Part shown: piece by piece, positions 1 to 10,561 of the stretch | How positions within the stretch are numbered: position 1 is the first letter of the stretch | How the letters are laid out: every line of letters starts with the position of its first letter | Assembly: GCA_950295325.1 (NCBI GenBank) | Contig: OX485804.1 | Location: forward strand, 30,876,001 to 30,940,000 | DNA from: Polytrichum commune | Lineage: Eukaryota; Streptophyta; Polytrichopsida; Polytrichales; Polytrichaceae | DNA length: 64,000 bases | Reading direction: 5' to 3' | The notes under the pieces: model-generated | What the model was told of the DNA's origin: nothing | The model's input: the letters and a program-made list of their open reading frames with translations, nothing else | Database searches by the model: none | Program-made: the position numbers and the translations under genes

Positions 1-154
1 ATCATCTGTATGTCACAGCCGCGACAGTGTTTGGAAAAAATGATTGGACACGTCCGAATAGAGGTATCTATAGCCACGTTACAGGGAAACATGTTATCCA
101 ATAACCAGTGGAAAATGACAGTCGACATCTATCACTAAATCATGATTGCATAGA

Positions 155-712
155 TACGAACGAGCGTTCGTATCTATCATAAACACGGTGTAGTCCTCTA
201 CACATGCTTGCGTCAACAGGCCTGTTGGTGGATGCGTGGACGGTGGACAGGTGGTATTTACGAACGTGCGTTCGTAAAATTCAACTAACATAATTCTCCG
301 CGGACACAAACGGTAGTGAGAAATACGAACGCTCGTTCGTATTTAACTTGCATATTGTTAACGTGGCCAATGCACTGAAGTGTATAAATTAAGGAATGTT
401 TTTTGGATTCTTGAAAAATAATCCCAGGTGATATTTACGAACGCACGTTCGTAAATATCCCATCACCAGATGTTCCGTTGGAGAAAACGGTTACACGGGA
501 ACTCATGCGCGTCTGGGTCTTGAAGGTAGATATACGAACGTACGTTCGTATATCATCGACACAATTTTCGTGCCTAGTTCTGTCTATAAGGAACTCAATG
601 TCGAGTACGGTTGTGATCAACTTACGAACGCACGTTCGTAAACAACTCATATCATATCGATGTACCTATTGTACATGTGCTACCAACTCACGTTTACGAA
701 CGTGCGTTCGTA
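155..712. repeat. Palindrome cluster 1 (7 copies of TACGAACGNNCGTTCGTA)
   Basis: Seven copies of an 18-bp inverted repeat have cores at 155, 259, 324, 436, 533, 623 and 695, spaced 65-112 bp apart. The central dinucleotide varies (AG, TG, CT, CA, TA, CA, TG) while the CGAACG/CGTTCG arms do not. Several copies extend the palindrome into their own flank: about 6 more pairs at 155 and 436 and 5 at 695, each with different flanking bases. I see no convincing coding region here; short reading frames are made by the palindromes themselves. Function unknown. Confidence 0.9.
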
Positions 713-1090
713 AACGTCCGGTATTTGCGGCGGTATATACGGGTATGTGCAGTCTGTAGTGGACCTGGGTGGTGTAGGGTTGGCGCACAAGAAAATGGTT
801 TGAGCGCGTTCCAGTCATGTCTGTGGAGCGCACACTTGGATGTGCCGCAGAAAAGAGCTCTTCTGTGGGGGGGAAGAGCTTTAAGTACCTTCCCCCCGAT
901 GGTTCAAAATTCCTTGGATGCTATTTAAAAAGCGGATTCCCGCCGCCTACTTTGACCTAACAATATGCCATTCCATCCATGCGCAATATATAAATAGCAT
1001 TATGTATGGAACATGTCTTGCGTGCACGCAACATATTGTAAATCTATAAATCCGTCGCACACCTTAGTTGTTACCAAGGTCGCACGAAAA

Positions 1091-1130
1091 TATGTCTATA
1101 TGTCTATATGTCTATATGTCTATATGTCTA
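1091..1130. repeat. TATGTCTA microsatellite
   Basis: Five tandem copies of the 8-mer TATGTCTA, continuing into a TATG/TA-rich tail up to about 1200. Confidence 0.9.
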
Positions 1131-2040
1131 TATTTATATGTATATATATGTATATTTTACTATTTTATATATGGATTATTATATTATATATATAGGTTGA
1201 TGGGTTAACATTGAGTATTAAATTATTTGCGACTAAGGTGTGAAGTCCAAGTGAATTGATGAAGGTCTAAGTGATATATATATTCACACACACAATGAGG
1301 TAAGAGTGGCTAAGAACATATTGTGGAATCCCCTAAAATTGTAGGTATCATATGATTCACATAAAAAAAATGCTTGTAATATGGTCACCAAGTGCATGAA
1401 TACCAATAAAAAGTCGCTTAATCCATAATGGCTTGTGCTAGGTAGATTGAGGACATTTGGAACTGGAGGCTCACCAAACATCGGCCCATATTAATATGAA
1501 TCATTGTTGCAATTCATCATTGGTGAAAATTAAAGTTTAATGCACTAGTATTCGATCGTTAGTTCAAGTTGACACCTAATTAAATGACTTGACGTCCTAT
1601 TGGAAATTCACTTTAGGTCCACCATGGTGTGGAAATGGATAACGAATTTGGAATGGTGCATACAATAGTATGCACTTACAATTATATATTTGTATTATTT
1701 GCAACAAGAAGTATGTGCATGACCATAGCTTAACTGTTGATTTAAGTTGAAGTCTTATACCATTCATGTTATAATAAGACTAAGTGTGTATTGTGTGATC
1801 AAATTGCACTCAAAACTATTAAGGTGAAAGGGCTAGCATTTCAAAATTCACTCTTCACCCCCTAAACCAATGTTTTATATCAAAATGACAATTATTGGCA
1901 TGAGTCTAGATTATTATAGTTGCTATGACCCAAATAAAGCAATTTCCAATCGAACCAACATTGGTAGACCATTTTGACATGATGCGCATAGACCACAACA
2001 TGGCCATATATAAGAAAGGTTGGTAAGATAAAAAGATGTA

Positions 2041-2078
2041 GGGTTTAGGGTTTAGGGTTTGGGGTTTGGGGTTAGGGT
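2041..2078 (+). repeat. Short interstitial telomere-like tract
   Basis: GGGTTTA repeats with drift to GGGGTTT, about five units. This is the plant telomere type (TTTAGGG)n. It is embedded in unique sequence, so it is interstitial and not a chromosome end. Confidence 0.8.
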
Positions 2079-2984
2079 ATAGAGTTTGTGAAAGAGTTGT
2101 CTATGTGGTTTGCGGGCTTAGGGTTTAGATCGTTACTTCAATGCATTATATACACAAACAATATCGACTCCTAAATAATCCATATCGCACTAACTTAATT
2201 TATGGGAAGCTCATACTATCAATTGATACTACTAGCAAAACATGCGACCACATGGCTAAAATACACTACACTAAATATGATATTTAGTGTTTGATTGTAT
2301 AATATAGTGTTGTTACGCTATCATGGTCAACACTAAATTTCAATTCTTTGATAATTAGTGTTGGACATATTAAATGGGCCACCACATTTCCTACTACCAT
2401 GTCCTTTATGCTTTTATCATTGTTAATTGTTTTTTTCATATTAATTTCCTTACACAAAATTTGTGCATGCGACATCCACATATTACCATTATAGTTGACA
2501 TTAAGTGTTTGAGTTCGCAATGAATAGTAGTTACCTTCATAGGGTTAGTGATATTTAGTGTACTATGCGTTTGTATTTAGAGTATCTAACACTAAATACC
2601 ATATTAAGGGTGGTTCAAGCTAACACCTCATGAAATTAATGACATCGTATTGAAAATTGAATTTTCATCCACCTCTTGTGGAGAATCAGATAGCCCCTCT
2701 CCACAATTTAAATTGAGTCATTTATATATGTAATATTTATTTGAGGAACCATTGAAGAACTTTAAAGATGTCTCGTTCATGAAAACGACATTTGCATCTT
2801 GGGGGTGGATTCTTCATCGAAAACCTACTAAATGACATGAATTGTTAAATACAAATTATCTGAACATACTTTTCTAAAATATGTTTACAAGGAATCCATA
2901 TGTCGAGGTACTAAGGGGATACGGAAAGTCAAATTTATGTCCCTAAACTAAGCTCCTCCCATCTCCTATTTCATTTTTCCTGAA

Positions 2985-3225
2985 CCCTCATCCCTCCATG
3001 TCCCCATGGTATCCCCTCATCCCCATCCCCTCCCCCTCCCCTTCTCCCATCCCATCCTCATCCCATCCCCTCCCCATCCCCTCCCCTTCCCATCCCCTCC
3101 CCATCCCCTCCCATCCTCATCCCCTCCCCATTCCCATTCCCCATCCCCATCCCCATCCCCATCCCCCTCCCCATCCCCATCCCACATCCCCATCCCACAT
3201 CCCCATCCCCCTCCCCCATCCCAGC
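2985..3225 (+). repeat. CCCCAT/CCCCTC low-complexity tract
   Basis: About 240 bp of pyrimidine-rich CCCCATCC and CCCCTCC units with almost no G on this strand. Apparent proline/histidine- or glycine-rich reading frames over it are produced by the repeat. Confidence 0.9.
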
Positions 3226-3414
3226 CCTCGCCAGTGGCCACTAGCCACGTGGCCGCCGCTTGGAAACCCTAGCGGCACCGGCTACCTCCCCGCGCCCCTC
3301 TCTCTCCTCCTCATTTGTCATTTGGAGCAGAGGAGGAGAGGAGCTCTTAGGTGCGGCGAAGCCCTTGCCAATTTTAGAGCCTCATTGTGAATGTTGTTTT
3401 GTTGTGTTGTCAGA

Positions 3415-3660
3415 ACCTTGAGAATAGGAAAGCTTGAGAGTAGGAAAGCTTGAGAGGTTGAGAGTTATAGAAAGCTTGAGAGGTTTAGAGTTTTAGAAAG
3501 CTTGAGAGGTAGAGAGTTTTAGAAAGCTTGAGAGGTTTAGAGTTTTAGAAAGCTTGAGAGCTTGAGTTTGAGGTTGAGAGGTTGAGAGTTTCAGAAAGGT
3601 TGAGAGCTTGAGAGCTTGAGAGCTTCAGAAAGCTTGAGTTTTGTGAAGCTTGTGAGTTGT
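3415..3660 (+). repeat. Minisatellite, ~26-bp unit
   Basis: Roughly eight imperfect tandem units built around GAAAGCTTGAGAGGTT with variants such as AGAGTTTTA between them. The units shorten towards the 3' end. Confidence 0.85.
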
Positions 3661-4101
3661 GTACATCAGGGTTTGTGTAGGATTTGCATATAAGTTGTGA
3701 AGGCTTGAGAGTGTGACAAAGTGAAGGTAGGAGGATTTGTGTGCAACAATTCAATGTGAGTACAGGTTTCCTTTACAAATCACTCCTTCACAATCTGAAA
3801 TTGTTGTTTGATGAATTCCTTGTGATTTGTTTTCTGCATTATGAGGTATGTCATGTTTTGTATGAAATAACACTTTCCTCTTCATTCTGAACTATCAATC
3901 ACTGACTCGCAATTTTGTTCTGATTCCATTTTTCACTTGTGTTTCATCAATCTGATCACGAGTTGCAGGATCATGAACAATGCCAGATTGCAACATTCAT
4001 ACCAACATTTATACGTATATGTACATATACGTATACGTATATGTACGGATATATATGTACATAAATAAATATACCATTTCCTAATCCCAGATGACCACAT
4101 T

Positions 4102-4665
4102 TACGAACGTTCGTTCGTAAATGTGGCGTGAATACATGCCTTACCCCACAAACATATACGAACGTGCGTTCGTAAATACGCACCTCACCCTCCATTTTTA
4201 CGAACGCACGTTCATATATTCGTCTATACCCTGTACATCAGAAAATCCTCAAATCCAATTACACATACAAAAATACGAACGAACGTTCGTAATCACAAAC
4301 TATAACAATATACCAAACCCTTCATGGTAATTGTCTGCATTTCCAAGTAGCATTATTTACGAACGCACGTTCGTAAATAAGAACTAAAGTATTAATTCAC
4401 CTATTTAGAAGATGCTCATGGAAATTCGAACAACCCTCGTGGAAATTAGATAACCCTGGACAACTCGTGGACTTATTTAGAAACAATACGAACGCACGTT
4501 CGTAAACTTGTGTCAAATACACCTTAGCAACCACATTCTTTACGAACGATCGTTCGTAAATGAAATCAGCGAAGACATCATTACAACTTCTCACGGGTAT
4601 CCATAGCCAGAGTTCAATGATTAGTGTATATGATTTGCTTTGTCAATTACGAACGCTCGTTCGTA
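4102..4665. repeat. Palindrome cluster 2 (8 copies) upstream of the gene
   Basis: Cores start at 4102, 4157, 4199 (one arm mismatch, CGTTCATA), 4274, 4358, 4487, 4541 and 4648. The copy at 4102 is extended by seven more complementary flank bases on each side. The last copy lies about 30 bp before the probable splice acceptor of the first recognised coding exon, so part of this cluster is probably intron or 5' UTR. Confidence 0.9.
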
Positions 4666-4697
4666 AACACAATACTAAATGTTTATGTGCTCTGCAG

Positions 4698-7600
4698 ATG
4701 GCCAGACCGAGCAGAAGCGCCATTGAGATGTTCGCAGTGCAGATAGATCAACTACCAGAGTCAGTGTCCGACCCCAACGGAAACGATAATTATGTCCCCA
4801 AGGAGGACTTCATAGGGGAATGGACGGCACTGCCAGAGAAGACATCAGACGGTTTTTTCTGTCTTCGCTTCACATACGAGCTGGAAACGACGCCGGACCA
4901 GCCAGAGCAATGGGTGCAGATGAAGACTTGGGAAGTAGAATCAATTGAGGCACAAGGAGATTATGTGATTCTAGACATGAAAAACAAGAAGGATCACATT
5001 AATCTATTGTTAGAGTACAGGAGACATAGTTTCTCCTACACATACGCGGAAAATAACGTAGTGGCTGATGCCAAACACTTCCTCAAGGACCTCTTCACGA
5101 AGTACGCCCTGAGCTCGTACTGGACAGCAAGGAAGTTGGCCGCGCTCTCCTTGAATATCTCCAAGTACAATAGCGCGGTCGCGGAAGCCAACAAGAAGAA
5201 GAAGAGCCCACGGAAACCATCCGCATCCGGGGCAGGAGGATCGAGAAGTGCACCCAAGCCGGTGCCTTCCGCGAGCAGGGTGACGGAGGGTCCCAGCCGT
5301 CATTCCACGCCATCGAAGAGGTCCCGGGACGAAATGGAGAGGTCTGGGGTAACAGAGGGCGCTGAGGTGAGCTCTCCTCCCGTGATGCCAACCCCTTTAA
5401 AGAAGGGTGAGAATCCAGATGCGGTGAAGGCAACGAAGATCCTACGAGATTTCAATAATTACTCGAATGATTGTTGGCCCATGGGGCGCCACTTCACGTT
5501 CAATGTGGACTGCTTCAAGTGCGAAAAGTCACCCAACAAGTGGGTGGTAAGGTCTCGCGAGAGCGGTGGGGTGAAGTGGCAGATAAACAACCTCATGAAT
5601 AACGTCAAGTGGGATAGACAGACAGTCTGCGTCATGCCCAAGGGGCTGACATCCCGACCGACAGAGGTGGATTGGCCGCGAATCCAGAATGGAGAATTCT
5701 GGATTATAGATGGTCAGCACAGCTTGGAGGCGTCGCAACAGATCCTCAAGGACGACAACTTCCAGCACGAGCTGAAGGCTGTCCTGCGGTACTGGAAGGC
5801 GTTCTTGGTCTGGTCGGACGATTGGGACAAGCTGCGCAAGATTTCAACCTTCCTGAACTCGGGGAACAAAATCAAGGCGTTCGAGGCTTCGTGGGCGGCT
5901 AACATAGTGGCTGCCAGAGACGTCTGGTTGGCACACGGATGCCCACCAAAGGAAAGGGAGAACGCCCAGAACCAGTCTCCCCAATGGAAGGTGAGTTTAC
6001 GAACGAACGTTCGTAAAGTGTTAGATTCATGAAAACTTCAATTACATACTCAATTTACGAACGTGCGTTCGTATTATGTGCAACACTGACATCTTGTTTT
6101 GTGCAGGCATTTTGCGACGCGATGGTAGACAAGTTCTCTTCCATCGATATGAAGTCCACCACCACCAAGTCAGTGCTTGAGCTGAAGGGTGAGCTCAGAC
6201 TGATCTGCTGCAACATGGACACCTGGGACTTGTGGACACAGTTTTTTGATGCACACAGCTCGGGCGATTTGGTCAATCCCGACACCGAGGAGAAGTACAG
6301 CACGGAGAAAACCGGTGAGGCGCCCCCACTACTGAGGGAGTTCTTTAGACACCTCCAGGGATTGACGGAGTCAGAGCTGAAGAGGTGTGCGATTCATGTT
6401 CTTGGGAACACCGTGGGAAGAAACCTTCCCTATCCCAAGATCTTTTTGAAGAGGCCAAAGCACAAGCCCGGCACGTACTCTATCAAGGAGTGGTGTGACC
6501 ACCGGAAGCTGAAGATTGCTGCCATGAGAGAATTGAGCGTACTCGCACCAGAGTACAAAATCTTTGAAGTTGACGGCGACATCAACTGGCCGCAATGGCA
6601 ATTGTTAAAGGTCGACTACAACATCAACGGAGCCTCCATGCGCAGTCTGGTCAAGGAGCACGCCTCGGTTTTGAAGTTGAAGGGGAACAAAAGGACTAAG
6701 AAAACCGACACGGATCCCCACGAGGTAATGTTGTACATACAATTTTTGGAGAGGAAGAGGAACGCCACATTCGAAGGGGTGGCAAGGTTTTGCGTGATGA
6801 CCTCCGGCGTGGAGAGGGTCACATTTTCCAAGTGGGACGGCACCATAAGCAGGGCCGAGGTGAGGGAGGATCGACGGGGTTGCCCTTTTGCCCTGATCGA
6901 TTTCAGGGGGATCCCGGGTGCGTCAAGGCAGGGGGGGAAGGACATTCCCTTCTACAACCCCTTCATGGCCAAGTTCATGGAGTTCAAATCGCCAGCCATG
7001 AGGGAGCCACACGTTTGGCTGTGGATAGTCGAACAGGAGAAGCTGTCGGTCGTCACAGAGCTGTACGAGCACAAGATCAAATTCGAGTACAGCATCTTCC
7101 ACAGCACGTACGTGCCAGCGAAGACGGAGGGGATCGTGGCCATCAACGAGGCCAGGGGCAACAAGCAAGTGGGAGCGGTCAGCCTGATTTTCTTGACGTA
7201 CAATGAGCTTAGGGATGGGCGACCGCCTATCAAGGCGAACAACACGTTCAAGAAAATCTACAGCATCCCGCATCCCCCTCCCAAGGATCTGCTGCAAGAG
7301 ACCCTCTACACCATCTTCCCCGCCATGGAACTCAGGATGGAGTTCTACGTCTCTATATTGCAGAGTCTGGTTATAAGTGGAGAGACGGTATACAACGTAT
7401 GTGGAGGCTCCAAATTCATGTATGCGGCCATGGTAAGTTGTCCAGACTCCATTTACGAACGCTCGTTCGTAAAGTTAACCAACTTCTCAACGCATTGTTT
7501 CAAAGTCGCTGCACGTGACGCATTGATGTTTACGAACGCTCGTTCGTAAACATAACCCCCTTCGTAATGTAATGTTTGAAACTCGTTGCACGCCACGCTT

Positions 7601-10450
7601 TGATGTTTACGAACGTGCGTTCGTATTTTCTGACCTTATTGCTCTCTTCTCACAGATGATGGGTCTCGTAGTCAACACCTTCGTTGACGCTATCGACGAA
7701 GAAGACTTCAAGTTCCACCGTGCGAAGGCGTCGACGATGGACCTCAAGGACATCTCTGTCCCAAGGATGGACTTCAGTATGCCCGCCGACGAGGGCATAC
7801 CACTCCACGATTCAGAGGACGACGAGCCCGCCCCCTCCGCCAACGTGGACGCCATTCTGCAGTCCTTCGACGTACCCCCGCTTCGGATCTTGCCGCCAAC
7901 GACAGATCTTCCCGACCCTCAAGGGACTCCGGGTGGTTATACAGGGTCGTCCGCGGGGACAACCCTGGACCTCCTCCCCGCGCGAATGTCTCTTGCGGAG
8001 CCTTTCGGAACGCCAGGCGGATGCTCGACGTCACAGTCTCCAAGGCCCGCCGTGGTTCCGAAGATGGAAACCCTGGACATCCTCGACCAACGCTCGCGTC
8101 CATCTTTGGACCTCTTCCGCAACACGAGGAGGAGGATGAAGAAGACTCCCTACGTGGAGTTGCCGCCGGGAGCAATCATCGAGGTCTTCGACGAGGACGA
8201 GGGGGACATGGACATCATGGCCGAGCTTGGGGTGGACTACGACAAGAACAAGCGGGTGAAGGAGGAGGCGCTTACCGTCTCTGAGCTCAACGCCAAGCTG
8301 GAGGCGAAGATGAAGGAGGAGATGGCTGCAGCCCAGGAGGAGAGCGCCAAGCATCTGGCCAGGCTGCAAGAGCAGCTGAGGGAATCAGCGGCCAAAACTG
8401 ACGCCATCTTCGAGATGCTCAGAAACATGCAAAGCTTCTCTGCGCCGGTCCAGCAACCTTACCCCTTCCCCCCTGGAGGATACCCCTCACAGCCCCCACC
8501 TCCAGTCATGTACCAAGGAGGGCCTTCCCACCAAACAGCGCCACACCCAACGCCGGCGGGAAGTCCATTGCCCCCGGAGGTGACGGCGACCGCCTCAACC
8601 TCCCACGATGCAATCACGGCGGCGCTAAGGGAGGATGAAGATTTACGAACGCGCGTTCGTGAATCTTCAGGTCCGGCAGTCCTCACCCCTCCCCCTTCAA
8701 GGGTAGGACTGCCCACAGACACGGACACGACCTCTTTCACCGTCGTCCCAAGGGTTGTAGATAGGAGGGGCGATGACACTGCGCAACACACTGACATGGT
8801 CATTGTGGAGGAAACGCAGGGGAGCCCCAATGACTCGGCAGGTCCGCGTGGGATGTTCGTGGAGAGCCCTGAACAGGAACAACATCCATCCGCGCACATG
8901 GAGGATGTCCGCATGGAGAGACTCGACCTGGGCGGGGACGACGACGTGGAGCTCATCCAACAGACCCAGTCGTCTCAGGCGGAGCGTCCAGCGGAGGTCA
9001 TGGATCCAGAGGCTGCTGCCCCAATGGATATTACGAACGCGCGTTCGTTAACCAAAGAGGTAACTCATCTCTGAGAATGCCAAATGTTTTACGAACGCGC
9101 GTTCGTAACATTACTAACCCCCGCGTTGTGTTCTTGGCGCTTCAACTCCATCGACATCACGTTGCCCGCGCGAGCCTTTTTCTACATGATCCCTTGGGCC
9201 GATCAATTTTGTAGGACACTGAATTTTTTCCTTAGGAAATTTTGATAGATTATCACGCGAGACAATTGTACATATTCACCGAATTAATATATGAGCAAAC
9301 GATCTCTGCTCGCATCACCACAACTTATTGCATATTCTCGCGTCTTGTGTTGTCTGTGCTCTTGCGCGTCTTTGCATTCTTTGCATACACACCTCACTCA
9401 CGAACGCTCGTTCGTAAAACTGTGCGACCCCCTCTCGACTTCCTTCGCGAACGAGCGTTCGTATATGTATGCATCCGCGCTCACGAACGAGCGTTCGTAA
9501 ATGATGCGCACCGCCCCCGCAGCCTTCATTCACGAACGCTCGTTCGCAATTGTGCCCTTGTGCATATTTCCTTGAACCCTCCTTACTTCCTCCTCTTTTC
9601 CCATAATGCATCGTCTTTATTTTGAACGCAAAAATTTCATTATTGGATCATAGAATTAAACTAGTCGCGTTGTTCATCACAGGACCCCCCGGAGATAGGT
9701 CGCAACCCCTCGACCAGTGGACCTCGAACCCGGAACAAGCCTTTCATAGTTTTTGACCTCAACGAGGTCTTGTGTCACACCCAACACATCCCCAGGGTTC
9801 CCACGCGTCCCTTCCGTCACCCCGACGAAAGGGACTATGACGGCGAGCTCGACACCCTCATAAACCGCAAGGCTGTCCGCGCCCGTCCCGGCCTGCGCGA
9901 CTTCCTTCGCGAGGTGGTCGAGTTCGCCCACGTCGTTGTGTGGAGCTCCATGGTCATGGACAACACGGAGCCCATCGTCGACTTCTTGTTCCGTGATCTC
10001 CCGCGCCCTTGCCTCGTCCTCGGCCAAGAGGAATGCGACGAGCTGCTCGATGAGAAGGGCCAACCGGTGCCCAAGTTTGGCGGTCGAGGCGGAGGACAAC
10101 AGTTCCTCAAGGTCCTCCGCTCAAGACTCTGGCAAGGCGTCCCCCGTCTGCAGGGGACGCCCCACGGGTGGTGGCCGACTCCTGAGAACACCCTCCTCAT
10201 CGACGACAGTCCCACCAAGAGCGTGTTGAACCCCCCGGGCAACGTCATCTTCCCGGACACTTGGACCGGCGATATGCAAGACACCTTTTTGGTCGATAGG
10301 CTAGCCCCCTACCTTAGAAGGCTCGTGCTCCACGCCGGTAGCATCCCATTTTTTGTTAGGTCCAACCCCTTCGGCAATGCAGCGCTAAGCCCCCGCGATA
10401 ATGTATATAAGAGCATCATGAGGCTCGCCAAACTCAATAAATTGATTTGA
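4698..10450 (+). CDS. Predicted 4-exon fusion protein: ParB-like/DGQH, methyltransferase-like, coiled coil, HAD (TIM50-like)
   Basis: Predicted exons are 4698-5990, 6107-7432, 7656-9059 and 9683-10450 (about 1,596 aa). All three introns are phase 0 with GT donors (GTGAGT, GTAAGT, GTAACT) and AG acceptors. I start at the ATG just after CTCTGCAG; an earlier 5' exon is likely. Exon 1 carries IIDGQHSLEA (about residues 340-350) after a V-rich strand, as in ParB/Srx-like and DndB-type DGQHR domains, plus a KKKKS basic linker. The end of exon 2, joined to exon 3, reads GETVYNVCGGSKFMYAA, resembling degenerate motif I of N4/N6 DNA methyltransferases; no clear (S/D/N)PP(Y/F) motif is seen. Exon 3 is acidic, then coiled coil (8270-8430), then Pro-rich. 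Exon 4 is a HAD domain and has no ATG of its own before the motif, which supports the fusion. Each intron holds palindromes. The exon model is inferred; the ParB and methyltransferase calls are weak homology by eye. Confidence 0.6.
5998..6073. repeat. Two palindromes in intron 1
   Basis: Cores at 5998 and 6056 lie inside the 116-bp intron 5991-6106. The first begins eight bases after the exon end, directly after the GTGAGTT donor. Confidence 0.85.
7454..7625. repeat. Three palindromes in intron 2
   Basis: Cores at 7454, 7531 and 7608 lie in the intron 7433-7655, spaced exactly 77 bp apart. The last two sit in similar contexts (TTGATGTTTACG), and the preceding segments also resemble each other (CGCTGCACGTGACGCATTGA versus CGTTGCACGCCACGCTTTGA). 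A tandem duplication of about 77 bp is likely. Confidence 0.85.
8644..8661. repeat. Palindrome inside coding exon 3
   Basis: TACGAACGCGCGTTCGTG lies in frame and encodes LRTRVRE. The flanks continue the palindrome (GAAGATT ... AATCTTC), giving an inverted repeat of about 32 bp with one mismatch. It may be a recent insertion tolerated by the disordered region. Confidence 0.85.
9032..9049. repeat. Palindrome at the 3' end of exon 3
   Basis: TACGAACGCGCGTTCGTT encodes ITNARSLT and ends 10 bp before the predicted donor GAG|GTAACT at 9059/9060. Confidence 0.8.
9090..9548. repeat. Five palindromes in intron 3
   Basis: Cores at 9090, 9399, 9446, 9482 and 9531 lie in the 623-bp intron 9060-9682. 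The last four have C or G in place of the outer T (CACGAACG, CGCGAACG), so this group forms a subfamily. No member is seen downstream except a relic with one mismatch at about 10808-10827. Confidence 0.85.
9683..10450 (+). CDS. Terminal exon: TIM50/NIF-like HAD domain
   Basis: This is the last exon of the preceding gene, listed separately because its identity is much firmer. The acceptor TTCATCACAG ends at 9682. FIVFDLNEVL is HAD motif I; the second Asp of the DxD pair is Asn, as in the plant TIM50-like family that carries DLN or DIN. VVVWSSM is the motif II region. LLIDDSPTKSVLNPP followed by IFPDTW is the characteristic motif III/IV block of NIF/FCP1-like proteins. The C-terminus has SNPFGNAALS, resembling the NPFG-x-x-A ending of plant relatives. 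Loss of the general acid/base Asp suggests a non-catalytic or weak phosphatase. If exon 4 is not spliced to exon 3, it would need an undetected upstream start. Confidence 0.8.
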   Translation, partial: DPPEIGRNPSTSGPRTRNKPFIVFDLNEVLCHTQHIPRVPTRPFRHPDERDYDGELDTLINRKAVRARPGLRDFLREVVEFAHVVVWSSMVMDNTEPIVDFLFRDLPRPCLVLGQEECDELLDEKGQPVPKFGGRGGGQQFLKVLRSRLWQGVPRLQGTPHGWWPTPENTLLIDDSPTKSVLNPPGNVIFPDTWTGDMQDTFLVDRLAPYLRRLVLHAGSIPFFVRSNPFGNAALSPRDNVYKSIMRLAKLNKLI

Positions 10451-10561
10451 AATGCCTCCATGTCTTTGCTTGTTATCATGTGGTTCACATATCTAATGCT
10501 TGCCCCATTTTTGGATGTCTTTTGTTGTTGTTCTTGTTGTTGTTCTTGTTCTTGCCCATAG

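Larger units (their letters stand above)
713..4101. other. Intergenic stretch without palindromes
   Basis: No gene is recognised. The stretch interrupts the palindrome array and holds several simple repeats listed separately. Between 2255 and 2600 the motif AACACTAAAT / ATTTAGTGT recurs in both orientations, including a near-perfect inverted repeat around 2270-2292, as in a decayed MITE. The last part (3760-4080) is AT-rich. Some of this could be 5' untranslated or promoter sequence of the gene that starts at 4698. Confidence 0.5.

Noticed and set aside
2041-2078. Chromosome end
   Set aside because: Only about five degenerate telomere-type units, embedded in unique sequence.
3017-3241. Glycine-rich protein on the minus strand
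   Set aside because: Produced entirely by the CCCCAT low-complexity tract.
4560-4697. Earlier ATG at 4560 as the start of the fusion protein
   Set aside because: It lies inside the palindrome cluster, upstream of a good acceptor CTCTGCAG; the residues before 4698 look like translated intron.
155-9548. Palindrome array as a CRISPR
   Set aside because: Spacing is irregular (about 36 bp to 3.4 kb), copies fall in exons and introns of a spliced gene, and the host is a plant.
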